A DNA stretch of 64,000 nt from Desmodesmus armatus (lineage: Eukaryota; Chlorophyta; Chlorophyceae; Sphaeropleales; Scenedesmaceae). The notes beneath the pieces were generated by a model. That model was not told where the DNA came from. It saw only the letters and a program-made list of their open reading frames with translations, and did not search any database. The stretch is from NCBI GenBank assembly GCA_007449985.2, contig VIIQ02000649.1, positions 741,021 to 805,020 of the forward strand, written 5' to 3'. The position numbers were made by a program, and so were the translations under genes. Position 1 is the stretch's first letter. Each line of letters begins with the position of its first letter. This document shows, one piece after another, positions 45,201 to 54,500 of this stretch.

Positions 45201-45404
45201 GGCTCTCCCTCAACTTCCCTGCTGCCTGTGGGCGGCAGCTGGCCCGCGGCTTGCGCAGGCAATGTTGCCGCATCAGCCAGCTGCACAGGGAGTTGCGGTG
45301 TAGGCTTCACAGGTACCCCTGCGCCTGCGGTGATCTGCCTCCCCACAGGCTCCTGGGACACAAGTCTTGTGGGCAACACAGGATGCACCCCGATCAACCC
45401 CTAG
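25276..45404 (+). CDS. Giant secreted multi-lectin protein with 24 sushi/CCP-like modules (36 exons)
   Basis: Exon starts and ends: 25276-25852, 26282-26523, 27104-27206, 27648-28139, 29725-29910, 30174-30641, 30987-31163, 31505-31693, 32022-32159, 32528-32926, 33212-33397, 33719-34126, then twelve single-module exons 34410-40324, then twelve more 40630-45404. The exon lengths sum to 7,308 nt, or 2,435 residues in one frame. Order: signal peptide ([20 protein letters not shown]); a bulb-lectin-like region across exons 2-3; Cys-paired domains in exons 4 and 6; C-type lectins in exons 10 and 12; and six-Cys modules (C-x-P, C, C-x3-C-x2-GY-x-G, TC-x-x-G-x-W, C). Many Asn-X-Ser/Thr sites are present. 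It is probably an extracellular or cell-surface carbohydrate-binding protein. Lectin plus CCP order recalls animal selectins and lecticans, but homology of the whole is not claimed. There is no transmembrane segment at the C-terminus. Confidence 0.9.
26282..27206 (+). other. Bulb-type (mannose-binding) lectin-like region, exons 2-3
   Basis: Exon 2 ends in phase 0 with PALYVQ and exon 3 begins [12 protein letters not shown]. The join makes [12 protein letters not shown], which fits the Q-x-D-x-N-x-V-x-Y mannose-binding signature of bulb lectins. Only one clear copy of the motif is present, where three is usual, so binding is uncertain. Confidence 0.6.
28140..29240 (+). repeat. 39-bp minisatellite filling the 5' part of intron 4
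   Basis: About 28 tandem units of 39 bp, each running GTGGGTGG(A/G)(A/G)AGTGGGAA then (AGG or TGA) CAGTGTGTGGGGGCGAGG. Two main variants alternate irregularly. The array starts at the very first intron base: the 5' splice site (CAG then GTGGGTG) is the start of unit one. Because 39 is a multiple of three it creates long spurious frames on both strands. It lies in the intron between exons 4 and 5 of the first giant gene. Confidence 0.95.
30723..30750. repeat. Short telomere-like inverted repeat in intron 6
   Basis: GGTTTAGGGCCTAAACC is a 17-bp palindrome, followed by another CCTAAACCC word. These are plant/algal-type TTTAGGG telomere units in head-to-head orientation inside an intron. Confidence 0.75.
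32528..32926 (+). other. C-type lectin domain 1 (EPN type), exon 10
   Basis: One exon encodes a whole domain with WIGL, the calcium/sugar motif EPN in GEPNGNSSC, then WADEAC and FTCE. All four canonical Cys are present. EPN usually marks mannose-type binding. The second calcium motif reads WAD in place of WND. Confidence 0.88.
33445..33513. repeat. (TA)n microsatellite in intron 11
   Basis: Almost pure TA dinucleotides interrupted by AAATTTTATA and TGTATATT. It is the most AT-rich part of an otherwise GC-balanced window. Confidence 0.95.
33719..34126 (+). other. C-type lectin domain 2 (QPD type), exon 12
   Basis: One exon encodes a domain with [24 protein letters not shown], the sugar motif QPD in WGVQQPDGD, the calcium motif WND, and paired Cys at the end (C-x-DEFIVAC). 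QPD usually marks galactose-type binding. Confidence 0.9.
34410..40629 (+). repeat. Four-exon block repeated three times (exons 13-24)
   Basis: Exons 13, 17 and 21 resemble each other, as do 14/18/22, 15/19/23 and 16/20/24. Examples: 14/18/22 share QAN, then FGxWxY near the end; 15/19/23 all begin (A/S)TNCT; 16/20/24 share GTVT-TC. Block starts at 34410, 36616 and 38724 give genomic periods of about 2.2, 2.1 and 1.9 kb. Every exon is one six-Cys module in phase 1-1. Confidence 0.85.
39246..39271 (+). repeat. CTG tract just before the exon-22 acceptor
   Basis: About nine CTG/GCT triplets end six bases before the CCACAG acceptor. Similar tracts precede exon 2 (26231-26262), exon 3 (27058-27084) and exon 10 (32506-32524). 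Confidence 0.85.
41976..42052. repeat. GTACA/GTGCA-rich simple repeat in intron 28
   Basis: Irregular repeats of GTACAGTGCAGAGCG and (GTACA)n inside the intron that splits a module. Confidence 0.85.
42304..42341. repeat. Telomere-like inverted repeat in intron 29
   Basis: TTAGGGTTTAGGGTTTAG is followed eight bases later by CCCTAAACCCC. This is a second head-to-head TTTAGGG arrangement within the same gene. Another CCCTAAACC lies at 42504-42513. Confidence 0.8.
43838..43902. repeat. ATTTC/ATTCATTTC microsatellite in intron 32
   Basis: Repeated CATTTCATTCATTTC words, pyrimidine-rich on the plus strand, upstream of the exon-33 acceptor. Confidence 0.85.
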
Positions 45405-48400
45405 TGCGCAGATCAAACCACCCATGTGACTCTGAGAAGCAATGTGGTGGCTGCCTGCGATGCTGGGCAGGGGGTGGGCCGTTGCGGCATCAGTATGCCA
45501 AGTTGGTGGCTGGTGTTGGTGCGTACTGGCAGGGGCAGCACTGTGTGGTCTGCCGTTCCGGCTGAGGTCAGGATTGTGCCTGACCAACAGGCATGTGGAG
45601 CTGGCAGGTTCACTGTCAAAAGGTTGGAAAGTGGGGTTTGTGAGGTTGTGGTGCTGCTTGTGGGTTGTTCCCTTGGTGGCCGGTCGTGGCGTCAAGCCTT
45701 CAGGCCACTTGTCACGTGCCAAGTCACGTGCTACAGCAGCGAATCTGGTGCTACAGCAGCAAATCTGGTGCAGTGTGGCTTCCAGCTGCATCAGATGTGC
45801 GGGGTCCAGTCAGAATGAAAAGAAAACGGGTTTGTGTCCCGGTTGGTTTACGAGTGTGTGTTGACACATGGATGTGAGTATGGACCTACCTGCATGCTGC
45901 GGCAGGGTTAGCCTTGTGTTGATGGGTTGGGCTGACTGTGCATCTCTTGTTGATTGCTCTCTTGCGCTGACACTGACGATTATCAGCAGCAGCTAGGCTT
46001 TGTTTGTGTTGTGCAGCAGGCGGCTTGTGACCCTCTGCAATGATCGTCCGTTTGTCCTAAAATGAGATCCCGTCGTTTGCTGTGTGGACGGCTGGCCCTC
46101 TAACTTGAGACCCCTTGAATGATCTGTCTGCTTGCAAAGCAGCAGCACTGGCTTGCTGCTAGAGCCTCAGGCTGTACAGTTGACCCCGGTGTCATGAAAG
46201 CTGTTGGGTGAGTGCTTGCGGGCTGTCTGTTTGCTGTTGGCTGAAGTTGGGTTGAACTGATCAAGTGTGACGTGCTTGCTGGTGTTGTTGAGCTTGCAAG
46301 TGAATGGGTGTGCAGCAGTTGGTCCGTGTGAAGCTGCATATCCTAGGCATGCTTTGATGCATGTATGGCTGTAGTATGCGCATACGTTGTGCAGATGTGC
46401 AGGTGCCACGAGCATCCCTGTCGTGAGGATAGAAGCGCACATCCTAGCTGCATTTGCTGAAGCAGCTCCAGTGTGGTCCCGATGCTGGTTCTGTCACACG
46501 ATGTGTTTGAGGCTGGGTTTTATCCAGGGCTTTCCACGACCGGTGATCAGCACAGTATCTGGTGCCGTCTGTTCTGCCTTTCGGTCGATTTGGCGTCTTG
46601 CACGCGTCTGGTTAGGTCATGGCTGGGGCTTTTGTCTGTGAGTACCACTGTTGGGGTCGTGAGTCCCGGCCACTGACTGTGTGACTGACATGTCCGGGGT
46701 GGGGCACCTCACGCTTTGGTCAAGGCATGTAGCTGACAGCTGCATTTCGTCTTGCACCAGCCGCGCTTTGGGAAGCTCAGCATGGCACAGCACAGCACGC
46801 TCCATCCTTCCCCGTCTACAGCCTTTTAATGGCAGGGGCCAGGCAGTTGGTGACTGGTGTGTGCCGTTCTGGTGACTGTACGGCATGACCAGTGTAGTGC
46901 TCTTGGTTCGGTGGGACTGGCCATGGATGGTTCAGCAAAACCAACTTGGTTTGCTGCTGTCTTGGGTCTGGCAAGGGTGACAGGTGGTGCATTGCACTGG
47001 ATAGTGATGTGTGTGCTGGGTTGTGAAGCTCCGATGATGCACCAGAATGAGCAAGGAGCAGGAGCTGCTGGTTTTTTGGGGGTTCGGCTGTTTTCGGATC
47101 GGAGGGCTGATGTTTGGGGAGGGAGTTGCTGGATAGGAGGTTCACACGGGGGTAGTGTGCTTGCTTGCTTTGTTTGTGTCTGCTTTGCTACGTGGGTCCT
47201 ATGCTGTGTGCCAGATCTTGTACAGGCTGCAGGTGTGGCCGCAGTCTCTAGGGCTTGGTTCGTCTGGTGCGTCTGAAGGGGGGAACAAGGGAAATGGGTG
47301 CCTGCTGACAGGCATATCACCACGTATGGGGGGTGTACGAGAGTCTCTGGTTGGTGACTTCACCCAACGGACCACCCATGGGAGGTATGGGTGTCTGAGG
47401 CTGGCTGGCAAAGCTGTTGGGTATCCTATCGGCTGAGATGTTGGGCGCTGTACATGTTCAGTGTGTACAGCACACAGTGGGGGTCAATGTGCTGCCAGAT
47501 ACATGGTGGCAGGGGGTGCTGCTGGCAAAGGGGCCAAGTGTTTCAGCATTGGCTGCTGCTGCAGCAGTACGTTGCTGCTGCTGACTCGCTTGTCCTGTAC
47601 AGCCGCTGCATGAGTTGTGCCAGTTTTCTGAGGTGATTCTGTGTTGATGTGATTCTGACTCTTGCTGTTCGGGACTGTCCAAACCGACGATGAAAGACGG
47701 AGTGCAGCACGACTGCCGACAAGACTGCCAAAGCAAGGGTGTAATGTTTATGCCTGCCAGGTGCAAGCATTCAGCTTGCCATTCTGCCGGGCAAGCATTG
47801 CTGTTGTCAGAGAGTGAGGTGTGGGCGAGTCTCTGGGTTGCGCCTGTGGCTTGTGTGCACTTTTTTCCCTTGCCATCGAACCCCCGTCTATGGTTTGCTG
47901 CTTACCAGCGGAACCAACTGCTCTCTCGCAACGACTCATGCTCCCTCTCTGATTGCCCCATCGTCACCACTGGCAAGATGTGCCAGCCACACAGCCTGTG
48001 CAATGCTTGTTTGTCTCACAAGGGTTTGGGAAGCCCTATACCCTTGTCACATGTCCGTGACTCTGGGGCATGCAAACCCTAGACCCTGTGTGTTACTCTT
48101 GTGTGCCGGCTGGAGGTCTGGCGGTTGGCCATGTGGGAATGACACTTCCTCCCCCCTTGCAGCTCATTACATTTCTTTGGCGTTGCTGTGTTGGCGTTTT
48201 GATGCATTCCTTGAGGCTGTCTCGCTCCTGTTTGGCCACACGCATGCGTGTTTCGTTGGGGCACTCCTCAGCCACTGGACTGCAGTGCAGCCTGACCTGT
48301 TCCCTGCTGTAGGGCAGAGCTCTTCATCATGGTTTTCACAGCCCTCACAGTATTCGTTTCTCCTCATCAGCCTGTGCGTGCCACTTGCATTGATTGCGTT

Positions 48401-49247
48401 ATATAGTGGCCGGGGTCCGGTGGTACTTTCCCTCACACCCTTACAGTGGGGTGTTCTTGATCACACAGGAGTGGACTGCTACACGTATCTGAACAGGCGT
48501 CGGTCAGTGTGTTGAGGTTGGCACCAGCAGCAGTTGCAAGTAGTTTGTGTGGCAGACCTGGCATTACTGGTAGTAGTACAAGGTGGTCTGGACCCAGGGT
48601 GGTCTATTGGCACACGCTGTCGGTGGCTTGCTTGGGGTTGAGGCTGTCACACGTTGGTTCGTTCATTGCTGGATGGTGCTTTCCAGCTAGATGCTGCAGC
48701 AGGGTGCTATGGACTGCCCAGACTGTGCAGAGGAGAGGGCTGCTCTTGAAGCTCCATTTCTTGCCATGCCCTTCGTGTTGTTTGCTTGGTGACGTCTGTC
48801 CGCTGGTGGGCTTGGGAAGATATGTGTAGCAGTCACACTGGCTGCTGCGTAATGACCTGCTGCACAACTACAGCGTATTGGGTGAATTTTGTGGCGTAAT
48901 TTGATATGAAGTTACTGTTGTTACTGTGATCTGCAATTTGTAATGCTTGAAGGTCAGAATGGACAGTGACAGCATTGGTGCGGGCGGCCAACAGCTGTTA
49001 GGTGTGGAGTAGCCAGGAGATTATGGAATTTTGGCAGATGCACAAAATTATGCAGGGGGCCTGATCACTGCAATGCAGCCCATCCCTGCAACAAGGCCAT
49101 CTACCTTAGAAAGCACCAGAGTAACAACACAACCGTTAACAACGGCATGGCGCAACCAGGACAGCAATACTAAGCTAGGGATGGTACTTTGGTGGCTTTT
49201 GCGGCGTGATCGAACCAGAGCAGCCTCTACAAATGCCACATGTCAAA

Positions 49248-49440
49248 AGTATTGTTGCATGTCTGAGTATGCCGCACTTTCCTTTTTGGTCCCACGGTGC
49301 TGGTTGGACATTGGTCATTGGATCAATCACACAGCTCTACAGTGCTACACATCATGAGTATTGTTGCATGTGTGTGTATGCCGCACTTTCCTTTTTGTTC
49401 CCACAGTGCTGGCTGGACATTGGTCATTTGATCAATTAGA
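49248..49440. repeat. Direct duplication with 109-bp period
   Basis: The sequence from AGTATTGTTGCATGT to TGGTCATT(G/T)GATCAAT (about 84 bp) occurs at 49248 and again at 49357 with a few differences, separated by about 25 bp. Confidence 0.85.
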
Positions 49441-49661
49441 TGACATCATAGGCCACGTGCCGCACGACAACATCTGGGATGCATACAACAGCAGTGTGGC
49501 AATTTGGGTGCAAAAAGTCTCCAGCAGCAAGCAGTGTAGCGTGAAACAGCCCCGTGGGGTCTCCTAACACAACAAAACAGACTACATTGGATTCTTGCTG
49601 GGTGCATGGAACACAACACTGGCGTGCCAAAGTGGTGTCCTTGAATACATGCAGGCAACCT

Positions 49662-49663
<2 letters not shown>

Positions 49664-49700
<37 letters not shown>
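49664..49700. repeat. (GCA)n microsatellite
   Basis: About twelve GCA triplets followed by CTGCTGCC, so its end forms a small inverted repeat. Confidence 0.95.
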
Positions 49701-49701
<1 letters not shown>

Positions 49702-51552
49702 TGCTGCCAAGTGGCACCATGAAGTGATCAGTCCGCAGTTTGTGAATTTACCCACACACCAGCACACCGCACAAACCACTCACCCACAGTCACTAGCACC
49801 CACATCCGCACTGCCTGGGTAATACCCCAGTGAGGTCCAAACCTTGGCTGTACCAAGCTGTGCATCACAGCAGTGCTCGCTCGACGTTGACAACCTTGGC
49901 TGCGACTGTCAACATGTACAGTCAAACATGTGCAAAGTCCGTGCTGACAATCTGCTGTCACGGGTGTGTATGAAATGTTATGGCGGTCAGCCAGGGCGGC
50001 TCAAATAGGTCATGTGCTCGAGCGGAGCTCCGCGAGCCGACTAAGGTGACACCACCTTTCTGGCACTGCCACAAGCAACAAGCAACAATCAACATGCCAA
50101 ACATAACGCACTTGTCACACTCGTCCTTGTACATACAACGCCACCCAACCCACCAACACCAGGTACGTCACCGGGGGAGCATGAAAGCTTCCGAACCTAC
50201 CACCACAGCACCAAACCAGCACTACAGCACCCCTGATGCTGCATGTGCATTGCATGAACACGCCTACGGCCACAGGCTTGCACGGCCGCCACCTAAGCCG
50301 AGGCCCGTGTCAAACACACCCGTCAGCAGCGGTCCTGAAACAAGACTGAGCCGCTACATCGCAAGGAGGCCATGTTGCAAGTTGTCGTGCACAACCAACG
50401 GCATGGTCGGCAGGGCCAAGTGCTGCACAGCCTGTACAACACATCACAGCCACACTGTCAATATTTGTCAGGAGTGGTTGTGTGTCATCGATACAGCCCA
50501 GCGTCCTAATGCCGCGACACACAGGCACCGCTGCAGCAAACATTGCCAAGGACTGCAGCTGCTTGCTGTCCCATCCTGCCAACGACACCACACACACAAA
50601 CACACAGACGGAACTGCTACAGGTTGAGTGTCCCTCTCCCAAAGTTATCAACCATAGTTAGATGGCAACTCTGCAGCCAGATGATCGGTGGGTCACCAAG
50701 GGGATGAACTAAACATACATAGTGCAGTGCAGCAGCACTGAATGGCTAGGTACAGTCAATCAGTCATTCAATACAAGGCGGAGGGAACACTTTCCCTCCC
50801 CAAATGGAAAGCAGTAGATGAAATGATGGTCGTGGACGCTCGACTGCCCCACACGCCATGCACCCATGGCAAACGACAGGACTAACGACAGGACAGTAAA
50901 GCCCCTGTGGCGTCAGTACAGCGATGCACAAAGCGTCTGCCTGATTAAACAGTCAGATATGGACAGTACGTTGCTTTCAGCAATACAAAACCAGCTTGCA
51001 ACACTCATGCTGCTGCGACAGACTATGTGACCCTGTGCTGCAAGCAACCAGCTCGCAAGCTCCCCACAAACAGGTGCAGCTCAACACGAAACTCCAAGCA
51101 GCACGGTGCGCAGCCAAGCACCAGACGCACAGGCTGCCGCGGGAGTGCCAGCCACCCAACTGCGGCTTGGTCTCGAGCTGCCACGGCACGAGCTGTGCGA
51201 CTTCCAGGCGCCTGCCAGTGTATCCGGCAGCGCAGCTGCACAGCAGCATCTGATGAGCCAAAGCTGGCGTCAGGCTGCAGCCGTGCTGTGGCTTACTGGA
51301 CCTGGGCAGCTGTTGGTGACACGCAGTGAAGAGTAGGCAAAACAACAGCAAGGGCAGGAGTCAGCAGGGAGCAGCAGTATCCTCTGGATGGGCTGAGCAG
51401 CACAAGAGGCATGTAAGCACGCTGCACAACGTAGCATTGGCGATGTATGCATTTCTTGTATGCAGTCATACATGCCCCCTGCTAGTTTGGCCAACCCCCA
51501 TAAAGCAAGCATGCAACCCAGGGGCCCCAATCACCTGCAAGAACTTCACTCT

Positions 51553-54500
51553 CTACCAAGGCTGTGGCAATGGACCCCTTGGCATCCAGATGGGAAGGCT
51601 GGGGCGCAGGTTGGATGGCGCAACCACGCAGTCCAACCCGCTACACGATAAGCTGTTGGCAACCGTGTTGGGGCATGGGTTGAAGTTCGTCCAGACCATC
51701 TTGCGCAGGTACGCGTTGGCCGTGGTGGCTGGTGGTGTCGCTGGGTCGGCAGGCTGAGCCAAGTAGATCACGCCGCTGTTGTCAACAGCAGAGCCGGAGA
51801 CATACCCCAGCTGGGCGAGCAGTGCCATGCCGTCACCGCTGAAGCCAAATGCCCCGTTGCCGGCAAGCAGATAGGTGCTTGGGACCTGCGTGTCGTTGTC
51901 TGCAAGGAGAGGTGGGATGGAGCAGCGGGGTAGGCACAAAGAGTTGTCAGTGAGTAGCCCAACAGGCAGAGCCATTGCAGCAAAAGCCAGTCCTGCAACA
52001 AAGTATGGCATATGGGTGGTATACTGATCCATCTGCAAGCAGTGTGACACTTCCTGCGCTGCCAAGCCAGACAGCTAGGGGGAAGGCACCTGCTGCCTGT
52101 CAACAGATCAAGACACCCATGTCCACCCACCTGGGCTGACCCGCCAGAACGTTGGAGCTCCCCAATCGCTGAAGTACAGCCGGCCGGTAGAGTCGTAAGT
52201 CAACGCGTTGGGGCCGCTGATCCTTGCTTCCACTGCGGGCTGGCCGTCGACAGGCACTCCCAGCGTTCCGTTGACATTCACGATGGTCCGAATGATGCCA
52301 TCGGAGCCCACCTCGCGGATGCGCGAGTTGTAGTAATCCGCGATGATCAACGCGTTGGTAGGAGACATTGCCAGAGAGATGGCCTGCCCTAGCCATGCCG
52401 AAACTGCAGGCTGCCCATCGCCGTTGAACCCTGCATCGACACAAACCACACTTGTTGGTTTTGACCTGGGCGGTTGAAAGGCTGCCGGGCCGACAAGCAC
52501 AAAGACCACAATTGAAAATGATTACTAAGGATTCTGCAGCAGACAGCCTGGCTTGGTTGATTCTTATTTGCCGCAACGAGGCACTGCGTTCTCTCACCTT
52601 CCTGCCCTGGAGCGTTCACAACTGTCGTCATCGTGTTGGTGATGGCATCCACCCTGCGCACTTGTCTGACGTCCGCGATGAACATATTCCCGGCAGAGTC
52701 AAACACGACGTTTGCTTGCGGCTGCAGCATAGGCGCCTGAGTAGCGGGCGTGCCATCCGTGGGGACTCCAACAGTACCGGAGCCTGCAACGGTCTCGATA
52801 ACACCAGTTGACAGCACCACCCTGCGGATGCGCCTGTTGAGGGTGTCGGTGATGTAGAGCGAACCCGCAAAAAGAGTGACACCAGAAGGCCCAGAGAGTG
52901 TGGCGTTGACGGCCAAACCAGAGTCGCCGGTGTAGTCACCGACACCGCTGATGCCGGCCACTGTTGTCACAATGCCTGACGCGTCAATTCGTCGAACGAC
53001 ATTCGCCTGTAAGCACCACACGACACACCTCAGCATATGAAGTCTGCTCCTAGGCAAGTGAGTGCGGAGTCCAAGCAAAGTGGTACACGCTGTCCAAACT
53101 GAAAAACAGCACAAGTGTCTTTGGCAGTATCACACGGTCATATCAATCCCTTTTGACACACCCCTGCAGGCATCCCGGCCCTGCTTACCTGGCGGTCTGC
53201 GTAGTACAGGTTGTTGTTTGCATCAACAGTGACAGCCACCACATCACCAACGCATGCATCGCTTGCGTTGATGCCGTCAGCAATTGAGCAATTTTGCGCT
53301 GCTCCAGCGATGGTCGTCAGATTGTACGCGGAGCAACCTGCAGCAAAGGCAGCAGCACATAAGCACCACTTCCGGGGATGCTAGCACCTCTTTCTGCCAC
53401 ACTTCTGTTTCTGCAACCTTACGAAAGGGTTCAGTTGGCCCGCATACTTGCCAAAACCCACACTTCGGCTCATTACCAAACTCCAGCCATCAAGGTCCAT
53501 GCTGGAAGAATGTCATGCAGCTTTTACAAACTTGATTGATCAGCTGCACTAGAGGCAGTCCAGCGTGGACGCCTAGCACTAAAAGCAGTCATAGCGGGAA
53601 CTTACTTTGGTCGGGCTCGGGGCTTGGTGACGGACTGGGCTCCGGTGACGGTGACGGTGAGGGGCTGGGACTTGGTGTTAACCCATCTGGCACGCACACT
53701 CCGGTAGTGTTGACATCCCATGCGCCAGTGATAAGGCAGGTGGTGTTGACAGTCCCATTGAAGCCGGTGCCGCACTGGGCAGTGCATACAGCACCCACTT
53801 GGCCAGGGCTGCATGTGGTCGGCCAACCAAACGTAAACTGTGGGTTGTTTGGAAGGCTGGTGACGGGGCACGCTGCAGCAAACAGACAGGCAGCGCGGGA
53901 CAATGTTGGTAAACAGCAGAGCTCAACAATGTTGGTGATGTGCATTATGTTTTCCCGGTGAACAAGGCGCAAGATCCCGTCACAGCTTTCAGGTTGCTGC
54001 TGCAGAACAACACACAAGCAGCAGCATTTCAGGCAGTACGCCTGAAATACAGCCACTGTGGTCAAAGGGACAAGGACGCATGCGGCACCAGGCGGACGGG
54101 AGGGGTTGGGGAGAGGGTGATACCATGTTATATCCTTACTAGTCTGAGACTAATAATGCAGGGGTCAGAGGTCGGTGCACTGCAGCATTGCGTATGCCAT
54201 TGCCAATGTGATTTGCTTACTTGTTACTTCACAGTTGTTGCTCAGCGCCCACGTGTTGCCATCCTCACACGTTGCCATGATCATGCCAGAGTAGCCTACA
54301 GGGCAAATTGTAGTGCACTGGCTGGCCGCCGCCCCGCTTGCGCAGGAGCTGTTGGCCCAGCTGACATTGAACGTGACATTGCCGATGACCACGGTGGTAA
54401 GCAGGGTGGCATTGCAGACCGGTGGAGGTGGCGGCGGTGCCGTACAGTTGTCCGTCAGCGCCCAGGTGTTGCTGGTGGCATTGCATGTAGCCATCACCAT

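Larger units (their letters stand above)
40630..45404 (+). repeat. Three-exon block repeated four times (exons 25-36)
   Basis: Each block is one module split over two exons, then one module in a single exon: 25/26+27, 28/29+30, 31/32+33, 34/35+36. The split falls at the same place each time, after the C-x3-C pair. Module starts share (V/T)C-x-x-x-P and GxWPxxC. Block starts at 40630, 41841, 43160 and 44497 give periods of about 1.2-1.3 kb. Confidence 0.87.
45405..51552. other. 6.1-kb convergent intergenic region; no gene recognised
   Basis: Lies between the 3' ends of the two giant genes. Many open frames exist but none has domains, splice-phase consistency or a signal peptide. Contents seen are a 109-bp direct duplication (49248-49440) and a (GCA)n run (49664-49700). 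Part is probably 3' UTR of both genes. TGTAA words occur on the plus strand at about 47738 and 48935, far from the upstream stop. Confidence 0.45.
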
